Positions 8,880 to 20,168 of a DNA stretch of 64,000 nucleotides are shown in pieces (the stretch's first letter is position 1; every line of letters starts with the position of its first letter). The stretch covers positions 1 through 64,000 of the forward strand of contig JALSHZ010000052.1 in the NCBI GenBank assembly GCA_026981985.1, given 5' to 3'. The notes below the pieces were generated by a model. That model did not search any database. It had not been told where the DNA came from and saw nothing but the letters and a program-made list of their open reading frames with translations. The position numbers were made by a program, and so were the translations under genes. This DNA is from Gammaproteobacteria bacterium (GTDB taxonomy: Bacteria; Pseudomonadota; Gammaproteobacteria; UWMA-0217).

Positions 8880-10070
8880 TCACGTCGAACGGTAGATGTA
8901 TTTCAACAGAAACGGCGGCAACAGCGTGGTCAAGGCGATAACGATAATCATGCCGGCGTAGACGTCATTATTGAAAATGCCACTGCTACGCCCGAGTTCG
9001 GCAAAAATCAGGCCGACCTCGCCGCGCGGTATCATGGCAACACCGATAATGATTTTCTGCCGTAGCGGTTCGCTGGTGAATGTTGCGCCGGCGAATTTGC
9101 CGATAATGGCTACGAGCAGGAACAGCAGGGAAAAACTCCAGATGAAGGCCGATGTCCAGTCGACCTCATGGAGATTCAGTGACAGGCCGACCGTGACGAA
9201 AAAAATCGGTGTAAAGAGCTGGATGATCGGCCGCATTTCGCTTTCGATGCGCTCGGCGAATTTGGGTTCGGTATGCAGCGCGATGCCAAAGGGCAGAAAG
9301 AAACGGCGCGACAGCGCCAGCCCGGCGGCAAATCCGCCGAGCAGTTCGGGGGCACCCATCTCGTGCGCCAGCCATGCGAACAGCAGCACCAGCGAAACCA
9401 TGGCGGTGGGGATTAGGCCGGGGATCTCGGTGATGCTGTCGAAATGTCTGATCGGATGCGAAATCAGCCGTGCGGCGATGGGCGCCAGGATGAAGAAGAG
9501 TGAAATGAATAACAGCACTTTGCCGACGTTGGCTGCGGTAATGCCGCCGCCCACCGAGAATTCATACAGCAGCGCGAGCAGGACGACCCCGAGTACATCG
9601 TCGAGCACGGCGGCACCGAGCACGATCTGACCCTCCCGGGAGTGGCGTTGATGCAAATCACTGAGCACGCGAATGGTGATGCCGATGCTGGTGGCAGTGA
9701 GGGCGCCGCCAATGAACATTGACACCAATATTGACAAGTCGAACCATTGCCATGCCAGCAGGAAGCCCAGTACGAAGGGAAGGATGAAACCGCCGAGTGC
9801 CACGGCGGTGGAGGCGCGGCCGGTGTTCATCAGCTTGCGTATGTCGGTTTCGAGACCTACCTCGAACAGCAGCAGCAGAATGCCGATTTCGGCCAGTAGT
9901 TTGATCACGGCGTCGGGTTGCAGCCAGCCGAGCAGACTGGGTCCGAGTACGATCCCGGCGGTCAATTCGCCGATGACCGAGGGTGCGCCGAGGCGGACGG
10001 CGATTTCTGCGAAGATTCTGGCGGTGACCAGAATCAGGAGTAGTGACAGGAAAAAGCTGTGGACTTCCAT
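8880..10070 (-). CDS. Kef-type (CPA2) cation:proton antiporter
   Basis: 396 aa, 12-13 TM, FAEIAVRLGAPSVIGELTAGIVLGPSLLG. Confidence 0.88.
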   Translation of the reverse strand: MEVHSFFLSLLLILVTARIFAEIAVRLGAPSVIGELTAGIVLGPSLLGWLQPDAVIKLLAEIGILLLLFEVGLETDIRKLMNTGRASTAVALGGFILPFVLGFLLAWQWFDLSILVSMFIGGALTATSIGITIRVLSDLHQRHSREGQIVLGAAVLDDVLGVVLLALLYEFSVGGGITAANVGKVLLFISLFFILAPIAARLISHPIRHFDSITEIPGLIPTAMVSLVLLFAWLAHEMGAPELLGGFAAGLALSRRFFLPFGIALHTEPKFAERIESEMRPIIQLFTPIFFVTVGLSLNLHEVDWTSAFIWSFSLLFLLVAIIGKFAGATFTSEPLRQKIIIGVAMIPRGEVGLIFAELGRSSGIFNNDVYAGMIIVIALTTLLPPFLLKYIYRST

Positions 10071-10081
10071 GGGTGAGTGTC

Positions 10082-10912
10082 TCAGCGCAGTAGCAGTACC
10101 GGAACTCTGGCGTTGCGGATCATGTTGGTGGTGGTGCTGCCAACGAGAAAGCGACGAATGATCGAGTGGCCGTAGGCGCCCATGATGATCATGTCGATGT
10201 CATGTTCACGGCGATAATCGCAAAGCACCTTTTCAACCTCGCCGGTTTGCATCGAGGTGGTGACATCGAACCCGGCTGTGTCGAGCTTTTTCTTGGCCCA
10301 CTGTAGTGCGCCTGCATTGCTCCCGGCCATGACGATATGGCAGCTGACGCCAGCGAACAGCGGGCTGGCCGCAACCATTTCCACGCCTTTTTTCGTCGTC
10401 ATGCTGCCATCGAAGGCGATCAGTACGCGTTGCGGCTCCTTGAACTGGCTGGAGGTGACGAGAATGGGTTTGTGCAACGCTCGAACTGCGGACTCCAGCC
10501 GACTACCGAGATGCTCGGCAAGATTCTCGTCGTGCTTGCCCAATACCCACAGTCGGGCTTCGTCTTCCATATCCATCAGCGTGCTGACAAGATCGCCATG
10601 GCGTTGCATGGTGACAGGGTTGTCGACGCCGTCGGCAATGGCGCGGTCGCGGGCGGCTTCGAGCATCAGGCGGCCCTGTTCCAGGGCGAGTTTGGCGCGT
10701 TTCTCGTCGAGTTCCGAAAGCTCTTCGAGCAAGGACTCGCGAGTGCCAAGGCCGATATTGCCGGAAAGATTGCTGTCCGTTGGAAATGCTGATTTGTCGA
10801 GGGTATGCAGGATCAGCAGGGGTGCCTTCATTTTCAGGCTGGCCCAGGCCGCGTAATCGCAAACGGCGGGGGTGATGCTGGTGCCGTCGATACAGGCGAT
10901 GACTTTGCTCAT
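10082..10912 (-). CDS. Universal stress protein, tandem UspA domains
   Basis: MSKVIACIDGT... and C-terminal MGAYGHSIIRRFLVGSTTTNMIRNARVPVLLLR. Confidence 0.88.
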   Translation of the reverse strand: MSKVIACIDGTSITPAVCDYAAWASLKMKAPLLILHTLDKSAFPTDSNLSGNIGLGTRESLLEELSELDEKRAKLALEQGRLMLEAARDRAIADGVDNPVTMQRHGDLVSTLMDMEDEARLWVLGKHDENLAEHLGSRLESAVRALHKPILVTSSQFKEPQRVLIAFDGSMTTKKGVEMVAASPLFAGVSCHIVMAGSNAGALQWAKKKLDTAGFDVTTSMQTGEVEKVLCDYRREHDIDMIIMGAYGHSIIRRFLVGSTTTNMIRNARVPVLLLR

Positions 10913-10982
10913 GCGTTTTCCCTGTTGCTTACTCAATTTGTTGGCGCCCATTCGGGCTTGCTATCGCTGCGCCTGCGCGTGT

Positions 10983-11034
10983 GCGAATGAATTCGCCCCT
11001 ACAGTAATAACTTCGTAGGGGCGAATTCATTCGC
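10983..11034. terminator. Perfect 20-bp-stem palindrome between sulP and uspA
   Basis: GCGAATGAATTCGCCCCTAC-(12 nt)-GTAGGGGCGAATTCATTCGC. Confidence 0.7.
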
Positions 11035-11042
11035 CTGGCCGA

Positions 11043-12521
11043 CTAATGCTCCAGCAGCGTGTCGGCTGCGTCAGGTTTGTCGTGCACAGCAAAACGGTCG
11101 ATGATCGTCTTGCTGGCGTTGTTCAGGCCGATGACTTCGACTTCGGTCCCTTCACGACGAAACTTGATGACCACCTTGTCCAGCGCCGCCACTGCCGTGA
11201 TGTCCCAGAAATGTGCATGGGTCAGCTCAATGGTGACATGGGTCAGCGCTTCCTTCAGATCGAATGCGGCGATGAATTTGTCGGCGGAGGCAAAAAATAC
11301 CTGCCCATGTACCTCGTAGTGGCGCTTCATGCTGTCCGGGCTGAGCGTCGACGTGACATACATATAATGACTGACGCGATGGGCGAAGAACAGCGCACTC
11401 AATAGTACGCCAACGAAGACACCAAAGGCGAGGTTGTGGGTGGCGACGACGACGACCACCGTCGCCACCATGACGATGCTGGAGCTGCGCGGGTTGCTGC
11501 GCATTTTCACGATCGAACTCCAGCTGAAGGTGCCGATCGATACCATGATCATGACTGCGACCAGCGCTGCCATCGGGATTTGTGACACCCATTCATCCAG
11601 AAACACCACCAAAATCAGCAGGAACACCCCTGCCGTCAGCGTCGACAGGCGGGTGCGGCCGCCAGACTTCACGTTGATGATGGACTGCCCGATCATGGCG
11701 CAGCCAGCCATGCCGCCGATCATGCCAGTAGCGATATTGGCGATGCCCTGGCCCTTGCACTCGCGATTCTTGTCGCTGGGTGTGTCGGTGAGATCGTCGA
11801 TGATGGTGGCGGTCATCAGCGATTCCAGCAGCCCCACGACCGCGAGTGACAGTGAGTAGGGCAGGATGATCAGCAGTGTCTCCAGATTCAGCGGCACATC
11901 GGGCCAGAGGAACGATGGCAGTGTGTCGGGCAGATCGCCCAGATCACCAACGGTGCGGATGTCCAGATCCAGCAACAGCGCTACCACCGTCAATACGATG
12001 ATGTTGACCAGCGGTGAAGGCACACTGCGGGTCAGTAGTGGAAACAGGTAGATGATGCCAAGCCCGGCTGCCGTCATGGCATAGACATGCCAGGTGACGT
12101 TGGTCAGCTCCGGCAGCTGGGCCATGAAGATCAGGATCGCGAGTGCGTTGACAAAACCAGTAACCACCGAGGATGAAACAAAACGCATCAGCGAGCCAAG
12201 CCGCAAGTAGCCGGCGATGATCTGGAACACGCCGGTCAACATCGTTGCCGCCAGCAGATACTCCAGCCCGTGCTCCTTCACCAAGGTCACCATCAACAGC
12301 GCCATAGCGGCAGTTGCTGCTGAAATCATGCCGGGCCGTCCGCCGGCAAAAGCGGTGATGACGGCGATACTGAACGAGGCGTACAGACCAACCTTGGGGT
12401 CAACCCCTGCAATGACCGAAAACGCGATGGCCTCGGGAATCAGGGCCAGTGCTACCACCGTGCCGGCAAGCATGTCGCCGCGAATATTGGAAAACCAGTC
12501 GTGCCTGAGGGAAGTGATCAT
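11043..12521 (-). CDS. SulP family anion transporter with C-terminal STAS domain
   Basis: [54 protein letters not shown]-like C-terminus. Confidence 0.9.
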   Translation of the reverse strand: MITSLRHDWFSNIRGDMLAGTVVALALIPEAIAFSVIAGVDPKVGLYASFSIAVITAFAGGRPGMISAATAAMALLMVTLVKEHGLEYLLAATMLTGVFQIIAGYLRLGSLMRFVSSSVVTGFVNALAILIFMAQLPELTNVTWHVYAMTAAGLGIIYLFPLLTRSVPSPLVNIIVLTVVALLLDLDIRTVGDLGDLPDTLPSFLWPDVPLNLETLLIILPYSLSLAVVGLLESLMTATIIDDLTDTPSDKNRECKGQGIANIATGMIGGMAGCAMIGQSIINVKSGGRTRLSTLTAGVFLLILVVFLDEWVSQIPMAALVAVMIMVSIGTFSWSSIVKMRSNPRSSSIVMVATVVVVVATHNLAFGVFVGVLLSALFFAHRVSHYMYVTSTLSPDSMKRHYEVHGQVFFASADKFIAAFDLKEALTHVTIELTHAHFWDITAVAALDKVVIKFRREGTEVEVIGLNNASKTIIDRFAVHDKPDAADTLLEH

Positions 12522-12822
12522 GGCTGGGTACTGTGTTGGCGCCCCGGCGATGACCCGTCTGGCGCGTGGAATGAAAAAGGCCGCCATCCCCGTAGGAATG
12601 CGGCCGCTCGGGCGCGGAGTTTAGTGGACTGGAGCTTGTTCGGGCAACCATCGATTGTCGGATGTTCGGTGCATATATGTCGGTGGCGTGGGTGTTGGTT
12701 GCAGACACAATAATTAACGCCGTTGCTTTCGATGGGGTGAACTACAACACGGGAATCCTGTCATACCCGGAGAACAACAACGGAACCGGCGCGATCAGCT
12801 GATGACCGGTCGATGAAGAATT

Positions 12823-12964
12823 GTAACTACTCAGCACAGGCCAGTAACTGCTCTGATTGCCGCTGAAACGCGTCAGATCAAGGCGGGAAATGTGAGTTTA
12901 CAGGTGTAAATGACCATTTCCCAACGCAGAGATGGCGCGTTTCAGTGGTGAGCTGAGTAGTTAC
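12823..12964 (-). mobile_element. MITE-like element, 142-bp subfamily B, copy 3
   Basis: GTAACTACTCAGC...GCTGAGTAGTTAC; 8-bp duplication GAAGAATT at 12815-12822 and 12965-12972. Confidence 0.93.
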
Positions 12965-12987
12965 GAAGAATTTCAGTCCCGCAGGGG

Positions 12988-15261
12988 ATGCCAACGGCGA
13001 CGAGCATGCGTTCAACACAAGATCCTTTTGAATACCATCCGGTGCCGGCAGGCCCGCCGGCGCGAGCCGGTGGTGCTGGTGTAAGCCTCGGGATTCCCGG
13101 TAGCAGTGATTCGAAAGCTTACCTCGAGCTTATCCGCCAAAACCTGCCGAAACTCATCGTTACTGCTCTGCTGGCGGCGATGTTGGTGGGGGTCTGGTTG
13201 CTGTCTACTGAAAAAGTGTATCAGGCCAGTGCCTTGCTGCGCATCGAAGATGAAAGCGGCTTTATGGACAAATTGCTGGAAAAGGAGAGCGACCCGTTTT
13301 CGACTGCGCCACTTGCCAAGGAGGAGGCCAAGATCATTGGTTCACGGGCAGTGCTGGGCGCCGCTGTTGATGCCCTTGGTCTCACTATCGAGTCACAGCC
13401 GCAATATTTGCCGCTGCTCGGCAAGTTGCTCAGCCGGTATCCGGCGCTGGTCAGCAGGATTCAACAGTGGTTCCCCGACAATGGATATGCCTGGGGCGGT
13501 GAGCGTCTGGAGATCGGCTTCCTTGATCTGCCACAAGCCTTGCACGGCAAACCGTTGACGCTCATTGCCAGTCAGCCGGGCAGGTACAGCATTGAATATG
13601 ACGGCGAGTCCGTTTTGACGGACGGGGAGGTTGGGGCGTTCGAGGTCTTGCATTTCAGCAATGGTGACACAGCGTCGATTCTTGTGCAGAAGCTGGCAGC
13701 ACTGCCGGGTACCGCGTTTATGGTGTATCGGCATTCCCGCGAGGCAAAGATCGATGCACTGCGCGCTGCGTTGACGATCAATGCCAGGGAAACCGGTACC
13801 CGTGTCATGGAGCTGGTGCTCAAGGGCAATGACCCGCAACTTCTGGCGCGCACGCTCAATGAGATCGTCTCCACCTATCGCGATCTGCGTTTGTCCTGGT
13901 CTTCACGCGAGGTGCGGCAGGAGCTTGGGTTTCTCAACACACGCCTGCCGGAAGCGCGGGAGCAGCTGGCGGCTGCCGAGGAGGCGCTGGCCGCTTATCG
14001 CAAACGGCATCGCTCGCTCGATGTCGATACCGAGTCACGTGCGGCGATCACTCGTGCTGCGGGTATCGAGGCAGAATTGAAGCAGTTGCAGATGAAGCGT
14101 GAGTTGCTGGCACAACAATATACGTCGCGCTACCCCGAGCTGGAAAAGCTCGATGCCGAAATTGCCTCGACCACTGCACTGTTGTCGCAGACACAGCGGA
14201 AAATGCGTGCCATGCCTGCCGTTGGCAAAGGGCTGCTGAGCCTGGAACGCGAGGTGGAAATGCGCAGCAAGCTGTATACCTCGCTGGAACAGCGTTACCA
14301 GAAGCTGAAAGTTGCGGAAGCCAGCTCTATTGGCAGTGTCAGGCTGATCGACTCGGCGGTGGCCCCCGACAAGCCTGTATGGCCAAAACCTGGTCTGTTG
14401 GTGCCGTTGGCGGTGCTGGCGGCGCTGTTTTTGCATCTGTCCTGGCTTTTTGTCCGCGCCGCCTTTTCGAACCGTGTGCATGACGCCGAAACCGTCGAGA
14501 CATTGTCAGGAGCGCCCGTTTTCGTCGACATCCCCTATAGCAGCCGTCAGGCACGTCCACAGGCTCCAGCACGGAACCTGTTGCCGGGTGTGGCTAAACG
14601 GGGTGGTGTGCTGGCCGTCGATCATCCGGATGATTTCACGGTTGAAACCCTGCGTGGATTGCGCGCCATGCTGACCAATGTGCTTGCCAGGGCCGACAAT
14701 CGCATGTTGATGATCTGTGGGCCATTGCCACGCATGGGAAAGTCGTTCGTCAGCGCCAACCTTGCGGTGCTGTTGCAGGAGGCGGGGAAAAGAGTGCTGC
14801 TGATCGATGCAGACTTCCAACGTGGCCGACTGCATAAGGATTTCGGCATCAGCAACGATATCGGCTTGACCAGCGTGATCGCCGGCAAAGTCGAGGTGGA
14901 GGACGCCATCGTCCCCACTGAGATCGCGGGACTCGATGTCATGACCCGAGGGCCGGATGCTCCGCCGCTGGATGAGTACCTGGAGCGTGGTTTGAGAAAA
15001 ATCGATGCTGTACTTGGCGATTATTACGACCACATTGTGGTCGATGCGCCGCCGGTCCTGAGTCTGTCGACATCAGCCATTATTGGTCGTGTCGCGGGTG
15101 TCAGCATCATGGTGGTGCGTACCGATGAGGTGACGGTCGATGAAATGAAGGCGGCGGTCAAACGGCTGAAGCTAGCCGGTGTCGATATCGACGGCTGTCT
15201 GGTCAACAACATGAGCGCAGAGAGCCAGCGCCAAGCCTATCGTTACGGCTATGCCAGTTAG
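12988..15261 (+). CDS. Exopolysaccharide chain-length determinant / BY-kinase (Wzz-Wzc type)
   Basis: Wzz-like region, coiled coil, Walker A (GPLPRMGKSFVSANLA), LLIDADFQRGRLHKDFG, C-terminal YRYGY. Confidence 0.88.
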   Translation: MPTATSMRSTQDPFEYHPVPAGPPARAGGAGVSLGIPGSSDSKAYLELIRQNLPKLIVTALLAAMLVGVWLLSTEKVYQASALLRIEDESGFMDKLLEKESDPFSTAPLAKEEAKIIGSRAVLGAAVDALGLTIESQPQYLPLLGKLLSRYPALVSRIQQWFPDNGYAWGGERLEIGFLDLPQALHGKPLTLIASQPGRYSIEYDGESVLTDGEVGAFEVLHFSNGDTASILVQKLAALPGTAFMVYRHSREAKIDALRAALTINARETGTRVMELVLKGNDPQLLARTLNEIVSTYRDLRLSWSSREVRQELGFLNTRLPEAREQLAAAEEALAAYRKRHRSLDVDTESRAAITRAAGIEAELKQLQMKRELLAQQYTSRYPELEKLDAEIASTTALLSQTQRKMRAMPAVGKGLLSLEREVEMRSKLYTSLEQRYQKLKVAEASSIGSVRLIDSAVAPDKPVWPKPGLLVPLAVLAALFLHLSWLFVRAAFSNRVHDAETVETLSGAPVFVDIPYSSRQARPQAPARNLLPGVAKRGGVLAVDHPDDFTVETLRGLRAMLTNVLARADNRMLMICGPLPRMGKSFVSANLAVLLQEAGKRVLLIDADFQRGRLHKDFGISNDIGLTSVIAGKVEVEDAIVPTEIAGLDVMTRGPDAPPLDEYLERGLRKIDAVLGDYYDHIVVDAPPVLSLSTSAIIGRVAGVSIMVVRTDEVTVDEMKAAVKRLKLAGVDIDGCLVNNMSAESQRQAYRYGYAS

Positions 15262-15288
15262 TGATCTGGGCAAAAAGTAACAACCAAT

Positions 15289-15430
15289 GTAACTACTTAG
15301 CACAGGCCGGTAACTGCTCAGATTGCCGCTGAAACGCGTCAGATCAAGGCGGGAAATGTGAGTTTACAGGTGTAAATGACCATTTCCCAACGCAGAAATG
15401 GCGCGTTTCAGTGGTGAGCTGAGTAGTTAC
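15289..15430 (-). mobile_element. MITE-like element, 142-bp subfamily B, copy 4
   Basis: GTAACTACTTAGC...GCTGAGTAGTTAC; 8-bp duplication CAACCAAT at 15281-15288 and 15431-15438. Confidence 0.93.
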
Positions 15431-15458
15431 CAACCAATAAATATATCAGGAGAATGTC

Positions 15459-16445
15459 ATGTCATCTGCCATAAACAAACGAATACTGGTCACTGGGGGC
15501 GCAGGGTTTCTCGGCTCCCACCTGTGTGAAAAACTACTGGAGCAAAATCATGAAGTGCTCTGTGTCGATAATTTCTTTACTGGCGCCAAGGAAAATATTC
15601 GCCACCTGCTGAGTGACCCGTATTTCGAGGTCATGCGCCATGACATCAACTTTCCGCTCTATGTTGAGGTCGATGAAATCTACAACATGGCCTGTCCGGC
15701 ATCGCCCATCCATTACCAGCATGACCCGGTGCAGACCACGAAAACAAGTGTGCTCGGTGCAATCAATATGCTCGGTCTGGCCAAACGTGTTGGCGCAAAG
15801 ATATTCCAGGCTTCGACCAGTGAGGTCTACGGCGATCCGGCAGTCCATCCGCAAACAGAAGACTACTGGGGACACGTCAATCCTATCGGTCCTCGTGCTT
15901 GCTACGACGAAGGCAAGCGCTGTGCCGAGACGCTGTTTTTCGATTATCACCGCCAGCATGGGCTGCGGGTGAAGGTAGGGCGGTTCTTCAATACCTATGG
16001 GCCAAGAATGCATCCCGACGATGGCAGGGTGGTTTCCAACTTCATTATTCAGGCCTTGAAGAATGAACCGATCACTGTCTATGGCGATGGCAGCCAGACA
16101 CGCTCATTCTGCTACGTCGACGACATGATCGACCTCGTCAGCCGTGTGATGGATACCGACGACAGCTTTACCGGGCCGGTGAATATGGGAAACCCCAATG
16201 AAATTACCGTCGGTGAACTGGCTGAAACTGTGGTCCGTTTGACCGGGTCGCGCTCGAAGATCAACTACCTTCCGTTGCCGGCTGATGATCCCAGGCAGCG
16301 GCAACCGAATATTTCCAAGGCAACGGAAACCACTGGCTGGCAACCAAGCACCAGTCTGGAAGATGGCTTGCAGCAGACCATCGATTATTTCCGCCAGCTT
16401 ATCGAAAGCCCGCACGAGATGCGAAAACTGGCGGCGGTGGTTTGA
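15459..16445 (+). CDS. NAD-dependent epimerase/dehydratase, UDP-glucuronate decarboxylase (UDP-xylose synthase)-like
   Basis: [43 protein letters not shown]. Confidence 0.85.
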   Translation: MSSAINKRILVTGGAGFLGSHLCEKLLEQNHEVLCVDNFFTGAKENIRHLLSDPYFEVMRHDINFPLYVEVDEIYNMACPASPIHYQHDPVQTTKTSVLGAINMLGLAKRVGAKIFQASTSEVYGDPAVHPQTEDYWGHVNPIGPRACYDEGKRCAETLFFDYHRQHGLRVKVGRFFNTYGPRMHPDDGRVVSNFIIQALKNEPITVYGDGSQTRSFCYVDDMIDLVSRVMDTDDSFTGPVNMGNPNEITVGELAETVVRLTGSRSKINYLPLPADDPRQRQPNISKATETTGWQPSTSLEDGLQQTIDYFRQLIESPHEMRKLAAVV

Positions 16446-16484
16446 ACTGCGTCTGAACTGTACTGAAACTGGCGGAAACCTTCG

Positions 16485-17996
16485 ATGAGCGATTCACTCG
16501 ACGTTGTGCAGGATGGTATTTCTGAATTCCGGGAGGCGGCACGTGCGCCGACGATGCCGCGAATGCACAACGGATTGTCGACGACACGTCGTGTCGTTTC
16601 TGCCAGCGTCATCGTGGGCTTGCAGGTAGGGCTCGATGTGTTGGCAATGGTGCTGGCGATCATTGTTGCCGACCACTACCATCATGTTGGCCATGGAAGT
16701 GCCACGGTACTTTGGATGTTGTTTTTTTCAGGGTCACTGTTGCTCGCATTGTGGCATTTCGGCTTTTACCGTATCAGTCGTTTGACGCAGTGGTCTGGAT
16801 CGCCCTTTGCTTTCCTTCTTTTTATGCCGGCCAGCATCGTCGTCATGTCGCTTGTTTATTTGGCAGTGCCGGAGAGTCAGGTGGTGGAGCCTGGATGGTT
16901 GTCGATGGTTGTCGCTGTTTCGCTGGCATCGATGTGGCTCGGCCGTTTTCTGCTGACCTGGGTTATTCGCGCAGGGCTGCGCCGGGGGCTGCTTGGTGAA
17001 AGCGTCGCTGTTGTCGGCACGGGAGCGGTGGCGAGAAAGTTTATCGAACAGCTGCTTTCACATCCGCAGGATCAGTGGTGCTACCTTGTTGGCGTGTTCG
17101 ATGATCGCACCGAACACCGTCGGGCTGTGTTTCCGGGTGTGTCATTGTTGGGGCGCATTGACGATATCGAACGCTATGTACGTGACGGTATGGTGCAGCA
17201 TATTGTCATCGCCTTGCCGCTGGATGCTTCCATTTCGGTTGATGACCTGCGCCGCAAGCTGGCGTCAATGCCAGCCAGCTTGTCGCTTACCTGGGATCCA
17301 GTGAGAGCGGTCGTGGGGCCGTCAGCGATACCAAGTGGCGGTAATCTCTCCCTGCTTCAGGAAATGCCGCTGTTGAAGCTAAAGGAGCTGCCAACTTTCG
17401 GCTGGGCGGCGATTGCCAAGTGGTTCGAGGATCGCTTGTTGGCAGTGTTTGCGTTGCTCCTGCTGGCCCCGCTTTTCGTGGTGATCGCAATATTGATCAA
17501 GCTCGACAGCCCCGGCCCGGTGCTGTTTCGGCAGCGGCGCTACGGTTTTAACAAGCGGCCGATCATGGTTTACAAGTTTCGCACCATGCATCATGACAGC
17601 GCAGGGAACCAACGGTTTCGTCAAGCGACCAAGCATGACAAGCGGGTCACACGGCTTGGCCGGTTGCTGCGTAAAACCAGCCTCGACGAACTACCACAGC
17701 TTTTCAATGTGCTGGAAGGCAAGATGTCGCTGGTGGGGCCCAGGCCGCACCCCGTGGAGCTGGACGACCATTTCAAGCGCCTGATCGAGGGTCTGGACGA
17801 ACGACATTGCGTCAAACCGGGTATCACGGGCTGGGCGCAGATCAATGGTTTCAGAGGGGAAACCGATACCCTGGAAAAAATGGAGGCGCGGATTGCCTAC
17901 GATATTACCTATATAGAAAACTGGTCATTGTGGCTGGACATAAAAATATTAATGCGTACCGCAGTGGGAGGATGGGTCGATGACAACGCATACTGA
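16485..17996 (+). CDS. Undecaprenyl-phosphate hexose-1-phosphate transferase (WcaJ-like polyprenyl glycosylphosphotransferase)
   Basis: N-terminal TM helices, C-terminal PGT core ([48 protein letters not shown]). Confidence 0.9.
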   Translation: MSDSLDVVQDGISEFREAARAPTMPRMHNGLSTTRRVVSASVIVGLQVGLDVLAMVLAIIVADHYHHVGHGSATVLWMLFFSGSLLLALWHFGFYRISRLTQWSGSPFAFLLFMPASIVVMSLVYLAVPESQVVEPGWLSMVVAVSLASMWLGRFLLTWVIRAGLRRGLLGESVAVVGTGAVARKFIEQLLSHPQDQWCYLVGVFDDRTEHRRAVFPGVSLLGRIDDIERYVRDGMVQHIVIALPLDASISVDDLRRKLASMPASLSLTWDPVRAVVGPSAIPSGGNLSLLQEMPLLKLKELPTFGWAAIAKWFEDRLLAVFALLLLAPLFVVIAILIKLDSPGPVLFRQRRYGFNKRPIMVYKFRTMHHDSAGNQRFRQATKHDKRVTRLGRLLRKTSLDELPQLFNVLEGKMSLVGPRPHPVELDDHFKRLIEGLDERHCVKPGITGWAQINGFRGETDTLEKMEARIAYDITYIENWSLWLDIKILMRTAVGGWVDDNAY

Positions 17997-18828
17997 GGAA
18001 TTTCCCAGGCACGCTGCGGCGCAGCAAGGTGAAATCATTGCCAAGGCAGATATCGCGTGGCAGGAAAAACAGATTCCGGCAATCGATCTTCTTGGATTCC
18101 GTGTTCATCCTGGAACGCTTGAGGACTATCTCGACCTGGTTAAAGCTTCGATACGGGAGCGCGTAGGCGTCAGGGTGCTGTATCACAACCTGCATTCGCT
18201 CCATGAGTATTTTCGTAGCGAGCAACTGCGACAATACTACAGCGGGAGTTTCGTGCTCGTCGACGGCATGCCATTGATCGGCCTGCTCAAGCTTGGTGGC
18301 CATGCGGTCGATCGGGAGCATCGCCTGACCTACGTCGACTTTATCTGGCCATTGCTGCAACGTGCTCGCGATGAGGGGTGGCGGGTATTCGTTCTCGGCC
18401 AGGCGCCGGAAACCCTCTCAGCAGCACTGGAAAAAATCGGCGAACGTTTGCCGGGGCTCGCCATCGCCGGCCATCACGGCTATTTCGATAGCACATCCGG
18501 AAGTCAGGAAAACCAGCAAGTGATTGATCAGATCAATACGAACGAAACCGATCTTTTGCTGGTAGGGATGGGAACCCCCGTTCAGGAACGCTGGATTCAA
18601 GACAACGCGGCGTTGTTGCATGCGCCCGCGATCCTGGCGTCGGGTGCCTGCATGGAGTATGTCGCCGGTGTGGTGCAGTCGCCGCCACGCTGGATGGGGC
18701 GCTGCGGGCTGGAGTGGAGTTTCCGCTTATTGGAAAATCCGCGTCGTTTTGCACACCGGTATCTTGTCGAACCGTGGGTGCTCGCGATGATACTCGCGCG
18801 TAACTTCCTGCTCGGTTCAAGGGCATGA
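17980..18828 (+). CDS. WecG/TagA/CpsF family glycosyltransferase (GT26)
   Basis: VLVDGMPLIG, FVLGQAPETLSAA, LLLVGMGTPVQERWI; 17-nt overlap with upstream CDS. Confidence 0.88.
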   Translation: MTTHTEEFPRHAAAQQGEIIAKADIAWQEKQIPAIDLLGFRVHPGTLEDYLDLVKASIRERVGVRVLYHNLHSLHEYFRSEQLRQYYSGSFVLVDGMPLIGLLKLGGHAVDREHRLTYVDFIWPLLQRARDEGWRVFVLGQAPETLSAALEKIGERLPGLAIAGHHGYFDSTSGSQENQQVIDQINTNETDLLLVGMGTPVQERWIQDNAALLHAPAILASGACMEYVAGVVQSPPRWMGRCGLEWSFRLLENPRRFAHRYLVEPWVLAMILARNFLLGSRA

Positions 18829-18841
18829 TGGTACAGGAGCC

Positions 18842-20140
18842 GTGAGTGCCGTACGGCAAGAAACGCTGGGACAGGGGAGAATCCAGGAAGGAAAACATGG
18901 CAAGGTGGCGCGCAAGTATGTCACTGCCCTTGCTGGCCAGGGGCTGCTCAGCCTGTTTCATTTCGCGCTTAATATCGTACTCGTGCGGCAATTCGTGCCA
19001 CAGGACTATGGCATATTCGCGCTTGCGTTCGTGGCAGCGGTACTGGGCGCTTCTCTGACAGGGGCATTGGCAGGGACCCCAGTGTCTGTCTATACCCCCG
19101 GTGTGAGCCGGAGGGCAAAGCGCCATTATCTCGAAACCCTGCTGTCGACGGTCAATCTGGCACTGGTTGGTGTCATTCTGCTGACCACCCTGCTGGTCAC
19201 GCTATGGCTGCATTTTCCGTTGGGTACGATGCTGGGTTTCAGTGTTTTCGTGGCGTCATACGGGGCGCGGCAGTATTTCCGCGCCTTTGCTTTCGCCCGT
19301 CAATCTCCGCAGACGGCACTGTATGCGGATATCACCTATGTACTGACCGCATTACTGATTCTCCTGTTGGCTGTGATGCAGGGGGTGGTGCTGAATCTCG
19401 CACTGGTGCTGGCTGCGCTTGCGCTGGGCAATCTCGCAGCCATTTTTCTGGAGTTCAAGTCGCTGGCGGCAGGCCGTGTCAGAATCATCCGGCGCTGGCG
19501 ATCGCTGCGGCGCTATGGATTGATCTGGCAGCAGTCACGCTGGGCGCTGATTGGTGCTGTCACCACCCTGATAGCGACGCAGGCGCACAGTTTTATCGTC
19601 ACGATGTTTGCTGGTGCCGCTGCCTATGCACCCCTGGCGGCAGGGTTTGTATTGTTTGGGCCGATCAGGATCGGTTTGCAGTCTTGGTTGAGTGTGATGC
19701 GGCCGGAGTTGGCGGTGGCCATTGCGCAGCATGACCATGAAGCACTGCGCCGTATTCAGAGAACCTCAGCCTTGGTGATGTTGCTCGGTGTATTGCTGTT
19801 TGCGCTGTTGCTGCAGTTACTGTGGTCGCCTATCGATGAATTCCTCTATGCAAATCGTTATGGCGATGTGCCCATGGGCTGGATTGTCGCCGGTTGGTGT
19901 GCGGTGACGTTTTTCACCGCACAGGTGGTGACACCCAGTGGCATGTTACAGGCCTTGAAACGTTTTCGTGTGCTGGCGATGGGCACGGTGTATAGCGCTG
20001 TGCTCAGTGTCACGGCTGTGGCGATTTTCCTGGCACTGTGGGGATCTGCATATTCAGTGCTGGGCATCCTGCTTGCCGAAGCCTTTCTGGCCGTGTATTT
20101 GATCATCGCTGTCCGCCGGGAGGTGCAGAGAAGTTGGTAG
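18842..20140 (+). CDS. Wzx/MATE-like polysaccharide flippase
   Basis: 432 aa polytopic membrane protein in EPS operon; GTG start. Confidence 0.75.
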   Translation: MSAVRQETLGQGRIQEGKHGKVARKYVTALAGQGLLSLFHFALNIVLVRQFVPQDYGIFALAFVAAVLGASLTGALAGTPVSVYTPGVSRRAKRHYLETLLSTVNLALVGVILLTTLLVTLWLHFPLGTMLGFSVFVASYGARQYFRAFAFARQSPQTALYADITYVLTALLILLLAVMQGVVLNLALVLAALALGNLAAIFLEFKSLAAGRVRIIRRWRSLRRYGLIWQQSRWALIGAVTTLIATQAHSFIVTMFAGAAAYAPLAAGFVLFGPIRIGLQSWLSVMRPELAVAIAQHDHEALRRIQRTSALVMLLGVLLFALLLQLLWSPIDEFLYANRYGDVPMGWIVAGWCAVTFFTAQVVTPSGMLQALKRFRVLAMGTVYSAVLSVTAVAIFLALWGSAYSVLGILLAEAFLAVYLIIAVRREVQRSW

Positions 20141-20168
20141 TCCAGCTCCCCATTCTGGCGCGACAGGC

